5,240 nt of DNA from the NCBI GenBank assembly GCA_019120115.1, contig DWVS01000064.1, forward strand, positions 1 to 5,240, read 5' to 3'. This stretch comes from Eisenbergiella intestinigallinarum (lineage in GTDB: Bacteria > Bacillota > Clostridia > Lachnospirales > Lachnospiraceae). The position numbers and the translations under genes are program-made. Each line of letters starts with the position of its first letter. The stretch's first letter is position 1. Under the pieces are notes generated by a model. That model was given only the letters and a program-made list of their open reading frames with translations. It was not told where the DNA came from and searched no databases. Positions 1 to 5,091 of the stretch are shown one piece after another.

Positions 1-1
1 C

Positions 2-718
2 CGGGCCGCCCGTCCCTCAGAGCCTTCCGGGGAAAAAGCATTCGGAACAGGAAATGCGGCTGCTGCAGGCGCGTCGTCCGTTCCTGCCGGACTGGGAGGC
101 GAACTCTATGAGGCGGTGCTGAAGGGAAACCGGAACGGCATCGCTGCGCTGACAGAAAAAGCGCTGGAAAGCGGTCTGGAAGCCGGAGCCATCCTCAATG
201 ACTGCCTGATGCCTGCCATTAACCGGGTGGGAGAGCTGTTTGACTGCGGAAGATACTTCCTTCCCCAGCTGATTTCCGGAGCGGAAGCGATGAAACTTTC
301 CATCGGCGTTCTGGAGCCTTATCTGCTGCAGGATGAAAACCGGGAAAAACTTCCCGTTGTGGTGCTGGCAACCGTGAAAGGCGACATCCACGACATCGGA
401 AAAAATCTGGTCGCCCTGATGATGAAGAATTACGGTTTTCAGGTGATTGACCTGGGGAAGGACGTTCCGGCTGAGGACATCATCCGCACGGCAAAAGAAA
501 ACAACGCGGCCCTGATCGGCCTTTCCGCCCTGATGACCACGACCATGCAGGAGATGAAGCATGTGATCCTTCTTGCGAAGGAGGCCGGGCTGACCGCGAA
601 AATCATCATTGGAGGCGCAGTGATCACACAGGAATATGCGGATGAAATCCATGCGGACGGCTATTCGAAGGACGCTGCGGACGCAGTTCGCCTTGCAAAA
701 CGACTGCTTGGGCTGTGA
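2..718 (+). CDS. metH: Cobalamin-dependent methionine synthase, C-terminal part (5' end outside window)
   Basis: The reading frame is open from the left edge, so this is the last 238 residues of a larger protein; the GTG at 116 lies inside the frame and is not a start. An Ala/Ser/Gly/Pro-rich stretch (about residues 2-33) looks like an interdomain linker. It is followed by a helical cobalamin cap domain (about 36-115, with FLPQ at 86-89) and a B12-binding Rossmann domain. The latter shows the DxHxxG signature DIHDIG at 128-133, with His130 the expected lower cobalt ligand, then SALMTTT at 175-181 and GGAV at 204-207. The TVKGDIHDIGKN context and the linker favour MetH over a free-standing methyltransferase corrinoid protein. 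MetH moves a methyl group from methyltetrahydrofolate to homocysteine in the cytoplasm. The protein ends right after the B12 domain, so the AdoMet-binding reactivation domain of E. coli MetH is absent. The upstream catalytic domains cannot be seen, so the full-length assignment is inferred. Confidence 0.87.
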   Translation, partial: RAARPSEPSGEKAFGTGNAAAAGASSVPAGLGGELYEAVLKGNRNGIAALTEKALESGLEAGAILNDCLMPAINRVGELFDCGRYFLPQLISGAEAMKLSIGVLEPYLLQDENREKLPVVVLATVKGDIHDIGKNLVALMMKNYGFQVIDLGKDVPAEDIIRTAKENNAALIGLSALMTTTMQEMKHVILLAKEAGLTAKIIIGGAVITQEYADEIHADGYSKDAADAVRLAKRLLGL

Positions 719-796
719 ATGCAGCTGAACGAGGCGATTGCCGATCTGAACCGGGTGATTGAGCCTCTGGCTGAATTTTTCGGCAGATTTCAATAA
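719..796 (+). CDS. Possible 25-residue peptide directly after metH
   Basis: An ATG follows the metH TGA with no gap (TGAATG) and opens 25 codons ending in TAA, in the same frame as metH. The peptide (MQLNEAIADLNRV, then IEPLAEFFGRFQ) places Leu/Ile at positions 3, 7, 10, 14 and 17, a regular heptad pattern of an amphipathic helix. There is no good Shine-Dalgarno sequence, so any translation would depend on coupling to metH termination. It could be a translated small protein, a C-terminal extension cut off by the TGA, or chance. Six of 25 residues are branched-chain, but there is no run of Leu, Val or Ile codons as in a classic attenuation leader. I do not recognise it and give it low confidence. 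Confidence 0.25.
   Translation: MQLNEAIADLNRVIEPLAEFFGRFQ
758..780 (+). terminator. Weak candidate stem-loop between metH and ilvB
   Basis: AGCC (762-765) and GGCT (769-772) pair around a TCT loop. Beyond a G/G mismatch, ATT (758-760) pairs with AAT (774-776), and TTTT follows. The stem is short and interrupted, so it is at best a leaky terminator for metH. It also lies inside the possible 25-codon ORF. Confidence 0.25.
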
Positions 797-814
797 TTTT
801 TTATCATATTAAGA

Positions 815-822
815 AAGGCGGG
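815..822 (+). promoter_or_regulatory. Ribosome binding site of ilvB
   Basis: The purine-rich AAGGCGGG ends 8 bases before the ATG at 831. It is not a perfect GGAGG but is the only suitable site. The resulting N-terminus (MNGADAII) aligns residue for residue with the start of E. coli AHAS II, which supports this start. Confidence 0.55.
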
Positions 823-830
823 AAACACAG

Positions 831-2447
831 ATGAATGGAGCGGATGCGATCATAAAGTGTCTGGAACTGGAGGGCGTGACGGAGGTATTCGGCTACCCCG
901 GCGTTGCGATCTGTCCCTTCTACGACAGTATCCTGAATTCCGATATCCGGACGATTCTGATCCGGACAGAACAGAATGCGGCCCACGCGGCAAGCGGCAT
1001 GGCGAGGGTGACGGGAAAGGTCGGCGTCTGCGCCGTCACCTCCGGTCCCGGAGCCACCAATCTGCTGACCGGAATCGCCACGGCTTTTGCCGACAGCATC
1101 CCTCTCGTATGCATCACCGGCCAGGTCAACAGCGAGCTTCTGGGAAGCGATGTGTTCCAGGAAGCGGACATCACCGGAGCGGCGGAGTCCTTTGTGAAAT
1201 ACAGCTATCTGGTGCGGGATGTAAACGACATCCCGCGGATTTTCAAGGAAGCCTTCTATGTGGCGAGTACGGGACGGAAAGGACCTGTCCTCATCGACAT
1301 TCCGATCGACATCCAGAATGCGCAGCTTAACCGCTTCCGCTATCCGGAGGAGGTAAGCATGCGGACCTATAAACCTACGGTAAAGGGACATGCCGTCCAG
1401 ATCCGAAAGGTCATTCAGGAGCTGGAAAAGGCGAAGCGTCCGCTGATCTATGCGGGCGGCGGCGTAACCCTGAGCGGCGCCTGCGAGGAACTGAGAAGCT
1501 TCGCGGAAAAGTTCCGCATCCCCGTGGTCTCCACCATGATGGGAATCGGCGTCATGCCCACGGAACATCCCATGTATTTCGGCATGGTCGGCAATAACGG
1601 AAAGGCCTATGCCAACCGCGCGATGAACGAATCCGACCTTCTGATCATGGTCGGCGCGCGCGTTGCTGACCGTTCCGTGAACCAGCCGGACATCATCACC
1701 CATGACAAGGTACTGGTACATATCGATGTGGACCCTGCGGAGATTGGAAAGAACGCCGGTCCCACCATCCCTCTGGTAGGAGATGCGAGACATATCTTTG
1801 CCGATTTTGAAAAGCAGGAATTCACCTGTGAGCATGAGGAATGGATCGAAAGACTGAACGAATACCGCAGAACCATGAAGCAGACCCGCCATCCCAATCC
1901 GGCTTATGTGGACCCGGAAGCCTTTATCCGCCGCCTGTCAGAGCGCATGGAACCGGACGGCGTCTATGTGGCCGACGTGGGACAGAACCAGATCTTCTCC
2001 TGTGCCTACCATATCGTGCGGGAAGGGCGTTTCCTCACCTCCGGCGGCATGGGCACCATGGGCTATTCCATTCCTGCAGCCATGGGAGCCAAGCTGGGAG
2101 ATATGTCCAAGCAGGTGATCGCCGTCTGCGGCGACGGTTCCTTCCAGATGTCCATGATGGAGCTTGCGACCATACAGCAGCACCATATCCCGGTGAAAAT
2201 CGTCGTATTCCGCAACAATTATCTTGGCATGGTGAGGGAGTTCCAGCACTACAATTACAAGGACAGATATTCCGTCGTGGATATTTCAGGCACGCCGAAG
2301 CTGGATAAAATCGCGCAGGCCTATGAGATTCCCTACCTGAAGCTTACGGACAACAAAGAGATGGACGCCGTTCTGGATGAATTCCTGAAGGATGATGCCT
2401 CCTGTCTTCTGGAATGCATGATCGACCCCATGGATCTGGTAAAATAA
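831..2447 (+). CDS. ilvB: Acetolactate (acetohydroxyacid) synthase catalytic subunit
   Basis: A 538-residue ThDP-dependent enzyme that condenses pyruvate with pyruvate or 2-ketobutyrate, the first common step of branched-chain amino acid synthesis. The N-terminal pyrimidine-binding domain (about 1-170) has FGYPG at 20-24, catalytic Glu47 in RTEQNAAHA, and a TSGPGATNL motif. The middle domain (about 190-330), FAD-binding in this family, has YAGGGV and MVGARVADR, with Arg281 matching the second-substrate Arg276 of E. coli AHAS II. The C-terminal ThDP domain has GDGSFQ from 434 and NN at 462-463. Several usually conserved pocket positions differ: Val25 for Gly, Asn255-Asn256 for Met-His, and Phe471 for Trp in MVREFQ. 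The protein ends at DPMDLVK, without the usual NVxPMVPxG tail, and is somewhat short for the family (roughly 550-590). Two small-subunit genes and ilvC downstream support the biosynthetic role. A different ThDP enzyme is possible but less likely. I see no convincing promoter directly upstream. Confidence 0.9.
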   Translation: MNGADAIIKCLELEGVTEVFGYPGVAICPFYDSILNSDIRTILIRTEQNAAHAASGMARVTGKVGVCAVTSGPGATNLLTGIATAFADSIPLVCITGQVNSELLGSDVFQEADITGAAESFVKYSYLVRDVNDIPRIFKEAFYVASTGRKGPVLIDIPIDIQNAQLNRFRYPEEVSMRTYKPTVKGHAVQIRKVIQELEKAKRPLIYAGGGVTLSGACEELRSFAEKFRIPVVSTMMGIGVMPTEHPMYFGMVGNNGKAYANRAMNESDLLIMVGARVADRSVNQPDIITHDKVLVHIDVDPAEIGKNAGPTIPLVGDARHIFADFEKQEFTCEHEEWIERLNEYRRTMKQTRHPNPAYVDPEAFIRRLSERMEPDGVYVADVGQNQIFSCAYHIVREGRFLTSGGMGTMGYSIPAAMGAKLGDMSKQVIAVCGDGSFQMSMMELATIQQHHIPVKIVVFRNNYLGMVREFQHYNYKDRYSVVDISGTPKLDKIAQAYEIPYLKLTDNKEMDAVLDEFLKDDASCLLECMIDPMDLVK

Positions 2448-2495
2448 AACGCGCGGTTCAGCGGTACAAAAGGCCGCTTCCAGACGCGGCGGAAT

Positions 2496-2499
2496 GGAG
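2496..2499 (+). promoter_or_regulatory. Ribosome binding site setting the start of the first small-subunit gene
   Basis: GGAG within AATGGAGA ends 7 bases before the ATG at 2507. The same frame is open back to an ATG at 2414 inside ilvB, but that start would add 31 residues with no family similarity. The 2507 start gives MKKIYSVLVEN, the normal beginning of an acetolactate synthase small subunit. Confidence 0.7.
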
Positions 2500-2506
2500 A
2501 TATGCT

Positions 2507-2995
2507 ATGAAAAAAATATATTCGGTACTTGTGGAAAACAGATCCGGCGTGCTCTGCAAGGTGGCAGGACTGTTCTCCAGAAGATGCTATAACATCAACT
2601 CACTCGCGGTGGGAGAGACGGACGACCCGGCAGTTTCCTGCATGACCATCGTCAGCAGCGGAGACCAGCGGACCATCGAACAGATCGAAAAGCAGCTCAA
2701 CAAAAAGCTGGATGTCATAAAGGTACGCACCTTTGACGAACAGATCAGCATCAGCAGGGAGCTGATGCTGGTAAAGATCAAATATAACCGGAATAACCGC
2801 AAGGACATCATGGAAAACTGCGCGATTATGAACGCGTCAATCGTCGATATGTCAAAGCACATGATGCTCATCCAGATCTGTGACACGCCGGAGCGGGTAC
2901 AGATCTTTCTGAACATGCTGCAGACCATCAGCATCGTCGAAGTGGCGCGCACCGGGACGCTGGCCCTGACGAAGTGCGCGGAGAGCGACAGCTGA
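2507..2995 (+). CDS. ilvN: Acetolactate synthase regulatory (small) subunit, first and divergent copy
   Basis: A 162-residue protein with an N-terminal ACT domain (about 3-77) and the C-terminal domain typical of AHAS small subunits (about 80-155). The ACT domain shows VENRSGVL, GLFSRRCYNINSL and EQIEKQLNK. Gly14 and Asn29 match residues at which E. coli IlvH mutations abolish valine feedback; the third such position, Ala36, is Gly here. In this family the subunit binds the catalytic subunit, raises its activity and confers end-product inhibition. The gene starts 59 bases after ilvB, so the two are probably co-transcribed. It departs from the family in two places: RGYNI has become RCYNI (Cys27), and the C-terminus reads ARTGTLALTKCAESDS instead of ending in an ARTGxxxLSRG-type motif. 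By eye it is about 40 percent identical to the next gene, so the two are paralogues. The fold assignment is firm; whether it is a working regulator is inferred. Confidence 0.86.
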   Translation: MKKIYSVLVENRSGVLCKVAGLFSRRCYNINSLAVGETDDPAVSCMTIVSSGDQRTIEQIEKQLNKKLDVIKVRTFDEQISISRELMLVKIKYNRNNRKDIMENCAIMNASIVDMSKHMMLIQICDTPERVQIFLNMLQTISIVEVARTGTLALTKCAESDS

Positions 2996-3040
2996 GCGGA
3001 TGACGGTGACGGTATAACGAATCATTCACAGTATTTGTCA

Positions 3041-3063
3041 TTCCATAACAAAGAGTTATGGAA
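3041..3063. promoter_or_regulatory. Perfect 9+9 inverted repeat, possible operator
   Basis: TTCCATAAC (3041-3049) is the exact reverse complement of GTTATGGAA (3055-3063), separated by AAAGA. The inner part fits the T-N11-A dyad seen at many LysR-type regulator sites (T3046, A3058). Its centre lies about 68 bases upstream of the start predicted for the 3085 promoter, close to the usual position of such sites. GTCA (3037-3040) and TGAC (3068-3071) could extend it as RNA with a bulge. No T-run follows, so an intrinsic terminator is unlikely. The regulator is unknown and is not encoded in the window. Confidence 0.5.
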
Positions 3064-3084
3064 ACCATGACTGACTATCATAGA

Positions 3085-3113
3085 TTGACAAGGAAGCGCA
3101 ATGTTGCTAGAAT
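3085..3113 (+). promoter_or_regulatory. Internal sigma-A/sigma-70 type promoter
   Basis: A perfect -35 box TTGACA (3085-3090), a 17-base spacer and a -10 box TAGAAT (3108-3113, five of six matches) predict a start near 3120. This leaves about 22 untranslated bases before the ATG at 3142, including the ribosome binding site. It would transcribe the second small-subunit gene and ilvC independently of ilvB. It also argues against translation starting at the upstream in-frame ATGs at 3058 and 3067. Confidence 0.75.
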
Positions 3114-3128
3114 AAATCAACAACGGAC

Positions 3129-3133
3129 GGAGG
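3129..3133 (+). promoter_or_regulatory. Ribosome binding site setting the start of the second small-subunit gene
   Basis: GGAGG lies 8 bases before the ATG at 3142. The earlier in-frame ATGs at 3058 and 3067 lack such a site and precede the predicted transcription start, so 3142 is preferred. Confidence 0.82.
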
Positions 3134-3141
3134 TGCAGCTG

Positions 3142-3654
3142 ATGCAGACAACGCAGAAAAAAGTTTTTCAGCTTCTTGTGGATAATACTTCCGGTGTTCT
3201 GAGCCGGATATCCGGCCTGTTCTCCAGAAGAGGCTATAATATTGAAAGCATCACGGCCGGTGTGACCGCAGATCCCAGGCTCACGCGAATCACCATCGTG
3301 ACCTCAGGGGACGATGAGATTCTGGAGCAGATCGAAAAACAGGTTGGAAAGCTTGTGGACGTGAGGGATATCCGGGAGCTGAAGCCGGAGAAGAGCGTTT
3401 ACAGAGAGCTCGCCCTGATCAAGGTGAAGGTAACAGCGGCGCAGAGACAGGATGTGATTGCCATTTCCAATATTTTCCGTGCGAACATCATCGATGTGGG
3501 ACCGGAAAACCTGATCGTGGAGCTCACCGGCAATCAGAGCAAGCTGGATGCCTGCATCAATCTGCTGAGCAACTACGAAATTCTCGAGCTCGCCCGTACC
3601 GGTATCGCCGGTCTGTCCCGCGGAACAGAGGATGTGGTCTATATCGATCTGTAA
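3142..3654 (+). CDS. ilvH: Acetolactate synthase regulatory (small) subunit, second and canonical copy
   Basis: A 170-residue AHAS small subunit, close to the usual family length (about 160-170). The N-terminal ACT domain (about 7-80) carries VDNTSGVLSRISGLFSRRGY, then NIESITAG and EQIEKQVGKLVDV. Gly18 and Asn33 correspond to the valine-site residues Gly14 and Asn29 of E. coli IlvH. The C-terminal domain has YRELALIKVKV, then NIFRANIIDVG, and ends with the typical ARTGIAGLSRG followed by a short acidic tail. It should bind the catalytic subunit encoded at 831-2447 and mediate feedback by valine or related end products. It is the more conventional of the two small subunits, with its own promoter and a strong ribosome binding site, and lies 102 bases before ilvC. 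The symbol ilvH is used only to separate it from the first copy; ilvN would serve equally well. Confidence 0.92.
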   Translation: MQTTQKKVFQLLVDNTSGVLSRISGLFSRRGYNIESITAGVTADPRLTRITIVTSGDDEILEQIEKQVGKLVDVRDIRELKPEKSVYRELALIKVKVTAAQRQDVIAISNIFRANIIDVGPENLIVELTGNQSKLDACINLLSNYEILELARTGIAGLSRGTEDVVYIDL

Positions 3655-3704
3655 ACGAAAATTTCCATGGAGAGATTTCCGCACAGATTTTTCTTACAAG
3701 GACT

Positions 3705-3728
3705 CTGAGGCGGCCTGCCGCCTTTCAG
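3705..3728 (+). promoter_or_regulatory. GC-rich stem-loop in the ilvC leader
   Basis: AGGCGG (3708-3713) pairs perfectly with CCGCCT (3718-3723) around CCTG, and CTG/CAG (3705-3707, 3726-3728) can extend it past a two-base bulge. Only three T follow, so it is a poor terminator. It sits between the second small-subunit gene and the ilvC ribosome binding site. A partial terminator or an mRNA-processing or stabilising hairpin that uncouples ilvC levels from the upstream genes is possible. No specific ligand or leader peptide is visible. Confidence 0.45.
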
Positions 3729-3743
3729 TTATATCAACATAAT

Positions 3744-3748
3744 GGAGG
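3744..3748 (+). promoter_or_regulatory. Ribosome binding site setting the ilvC start
   Basis: GGAGG ends 8 bases before the ATG at 3757. An in-frame ATG at 3742 overlaps this site and would add only MEERK, so 3757 (MAKIYYQED) is the start. Confidence 0.85.
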
Positions 3749-3756
3749 AAAGAAAA

Positions 3757-4767
3757 ATGGCAAAGATTTATTATCAGGAAGACTGTGACCTGTCTTTACT
3801 TCAGGATAAGACGATCGCAGTGATCGGTTACGGCAGCCAGGGACATGCACATGCCCTGAATCTGAAGGAATCCGGCTGCAATGTCATTGTCGGACTGTAT
3901 GAAGGCTCCAAATCCTGGGCGAAGGCAGAAGCGCAGGGTCTGACCGTATATACGGCTGCAGAAGCGGCGAAGAAGGCCGATATCATCATGATCCTCATCA
4001 ACGATGAGAAGCAGGCTGCCCTTTATAAGGAATCCATCGAGCCCAATCTTGAGCCCGGAAACATGCTGATGTTTGCACACGGCTTTTCCATCCATTTCGG
4101 ACAGATCAAGCCTCCTGCAGATGTTGATGTGACCATGATCGCTCCCAAGGGACCCGGACATACCGTAAGAAGCGAGTACCTCGCAGGCAAGGGCGTTCCC
4201 TGTCTGATCGCAGTACAGCAGGATGCCACCGGAAAGGCACATGACCTGGCTCTGGCTTATGCGCTGGGAATCGGCGGCGCGAGAGCAGGCGTGCTGCAGA
4301 CCACCTTCCGTGAGGAGACGGAAACGGATCTGTTCGGTGAGCAGGCGGTTCTGTGCGGCGGCGTATGCGCCCTGATGAAGGCCGGTTTTGAGACGCTGGT
4401 AGAGGCCGGATATGAGCCTGAAAGCGCATATTTTGAGTGTATTCACGAGATGAAGCTGATCGTGGACCTGATCTACGAAAGCGGCTTTGCCGGAATGAGA
4501 TATTCCATCTCCAACACCGCGGAGTACGGCGATTACATCACCGGACCGAAGGTGGTTACCGAGGAGACCAAGAAGGCGATGAAGAAGATCCTTTCCGATA
4601 TTCAGGACGGCACCTTCGCCAAGGACTGGCTGCTTGAGAACCAGGCGAACTGCCCTCACTTCATGGCAATGAGAAAGAGAGAGGCTTCCCATCAGCTCGA
4701 GCAGGTGGGCGCAGAGCTGCGCAAGCTCTACAGCTGGAACGACACCAACAAGCTGATCGACAACTGA
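3757..4767 (+). CDS. ilvC: Ketol-acid reductoisomerase, class I (short form)
   Basis: A 336-residue enzyme, normal for class I KARI. It isomerises and reduces acetolactate or acetohydroxybutyrate with NAD(P)H and Mg2+ to the dihydroxy acid, the step directly after IlvB. The N-terminal Rossmann domain (about 1-182) has GYGSQG at 24-29, AHGF with His108, and APKGPGH with Lys131. The C-terminal knotted helical domain holds the metal and substrate residues: Asp191 and Glu195 in TDLFGEQ, Glu227 and Glu231 in FECIHE, and Ser252 in SISNTAEYGDY. All expected catalytic residues are present. In the cofactor loop YEGSKSW (48-54), the position normally held by an Arg that contacts the NADPH 2'-phosphate is Tyr48, while Ser51 and Ser53 remain, so cofactor preference cannot be assumed. 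The gene is probably read from the promoter at 3085 as well as from any transcript coming through ilvB, and it ends 37 bases before a strong stem-loop. Confidence 0.97.
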   Translation: MAKIYYQEDCDLSLLQDKTIAVIGYGSQGHAHALNLKESGCNVIVGLYEGSKSWAKAEAQGLTVYTAAEAAKKADIIMILINDEKQAALYKESIEPNLEPGNMLMFAHGFSIHFGQIKPPADVDVTMIAPKGPGHTVRSEYLAGKGVPCLIAVQQDATGKAHDLALAYALGIGGARAGVLQTTFREETETDLFGEQAVLCGGVCALMKAGFETLVEAGYEPESAYFECIHEMKLIVDLIYESGFAGMRYSISNTAEYGDYITGPKVVTEETKKAMKKILSDIQDGTFAKDWLLENQANCPHFMAMRKREASHQLEQVGAELRKLYSWNDTNKLIDN

Positions 4768-4803
4768 TTTTTTATCCTGTTCAGAAATCCGAAGTCAAAA
4801 GGG

Positions 4804-4851
4804 GCTGTCGCATCAATGATTAGAAAATCATAGATGCGGCAGCATCTTTTT
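4804..4851 (+). terminator. Long intrinsic terminator after ilvC, possibly bidirectional
   Basis: GCTGTCGCATC (4804-4814) and ATGATT (4816-4821) pair with AATCAT (4826-4831) and GATGCGGCAGC (4833-4843). This gives a 17-pair stem with one A/A mismatch, one G-T pair and an AGAA loop. ATC and TTTTT follow (to 4851). AAAA precedes it at 4797-4800, so it could also stop minus-strand transcripts, such as one from the relic at 4859-5014. Confidence 0.85.
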
Positions 4852-4858
4852 GCCATTT

Positions 4859-5014
4859 TTAATCCGAAATATTCACTTCTTCTATTCTTTTTATATCAAA
4901 TAGTGTACTAAAAGCACCATTTTCTCCCCAAAATCCATTTTGACGAAAAGAATCGTCAAATGAGATTAATTTGCCTTATATAGCAAATTGGTTATCTTTT
5001 GTTGTGAATATCAT
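4859..5014 (-). pseudogene. Apparent decayed 3' end of an unrecognised gene
   Basis: Read on the minus strand, a stop at 4859-4861 is preceded by 38 sense codons with protein-like composition (GKLISFDDSFRQNGFWGEN, then GAFSTLFDIKRIEEVNISD). A TAA at 4976-4978 interrupts the frame, but the same frame continues upstream as MIFTTKDNQFAI from an ATG at 5012-5014, and a TAG follows at 5045-5047. There is no start codon with a ribosome binding site. The simplest reading is the end of a small AT-rich gene broken by a nonsense change and 5' loss. The pattern FAxGKLISFDD...IKRIEEV resembles small uncharacterised Firmicute proteins I have a vague memory of, which is not enough to name a family. A chance open stretch in AT-rich DNA cannot be excluded. 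Confidence 0.35.
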
Positions 5015-5042
5015 ACTGTTTATATTATATTTTGTTATATTG

Positions 5043-5051
5043 TGCTATAAT
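5043..5051 (+). promoter_or_regulatory. Extended -10 promoter for the gene at 5092
   Basis: TGC followed directly by TATAAT (5046-5051) is a perfect -10 hexamer with the TGn extension. No good -35 box is seen at 16-18 bases, which extended -10 promoters can tolerate. The predicted start near 5058 gives a leader of about 34 bases with a GGAGGA site. Confidence 0.6.
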
Positions 5052-5091
5052 AATGAAGTGCAAAAACTGTTCAATAACGGAGGACATTTAT

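Noticed and set aside
116..718. Stand-alone 200-residue corrinoid protein starting at GTG 116
   Set aside because: The frame is open to the left edge, the codons before 116 encode the beginning of the cap domain (GGELYEAV) and a linker, and there is no ribosome binding site at 116.
719..830. T-box, attenuator or clear promoter upstream of ilvB
   Set aside because: No T-box sequence, no run of branched-chain codons, no antiterminator pair, and no -35/-10 pair with sensible spacing could be found; TATCAT at 802-807 has no matching -35.
804..1892. Long minus-strand open frame opposite ilvB
   Set aside because: It lies entirely over a well-supported catalytic subunit gene, its translation is His/Arg/Asp-rich and unlike any family, and there is no suitable start signal. 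It is a shadow of the GC-rich codon use.
2448..2506. Alternative short hairpins (AGCGG/CCGCT and CCGC/GCGG) in the ilvB to small-subunit gap
   Set aside because: Stems of four to five pairs are expected by chance in GC-rich DNA; not enough to call a translational switch.
3657..3680. Imperfect dyad around TCCATGGA with repeated ATTTCC in the ilvC leader
   Set aside because: The outer arms pair poorly and it does not match a CodY box or another operator I know; the central eight bases alone are weak evidence.
3796..4692. Long minus-strand open frame opposite ilvC
   Set aside because: It mirrors a complete ketol-acid reductoisomerase with all catalytic residues; the antisense translation has no recognisable domain.
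4788..4798. TTCAGAAA resembling a CodY-box core after ilvC
   Set aside because: It matches only the centre of the CodY consensus and lies downstream of the cluster, where it would not control any ilv gene.
4797..4860. Insertion-sequence end or MITE, suggested by the GGGGCTGTCGCA start
   Set aside because: No second terminal repeat, target duplication or transposase is visible; position after ilvC and the following T-run fit an ordinary terminator.
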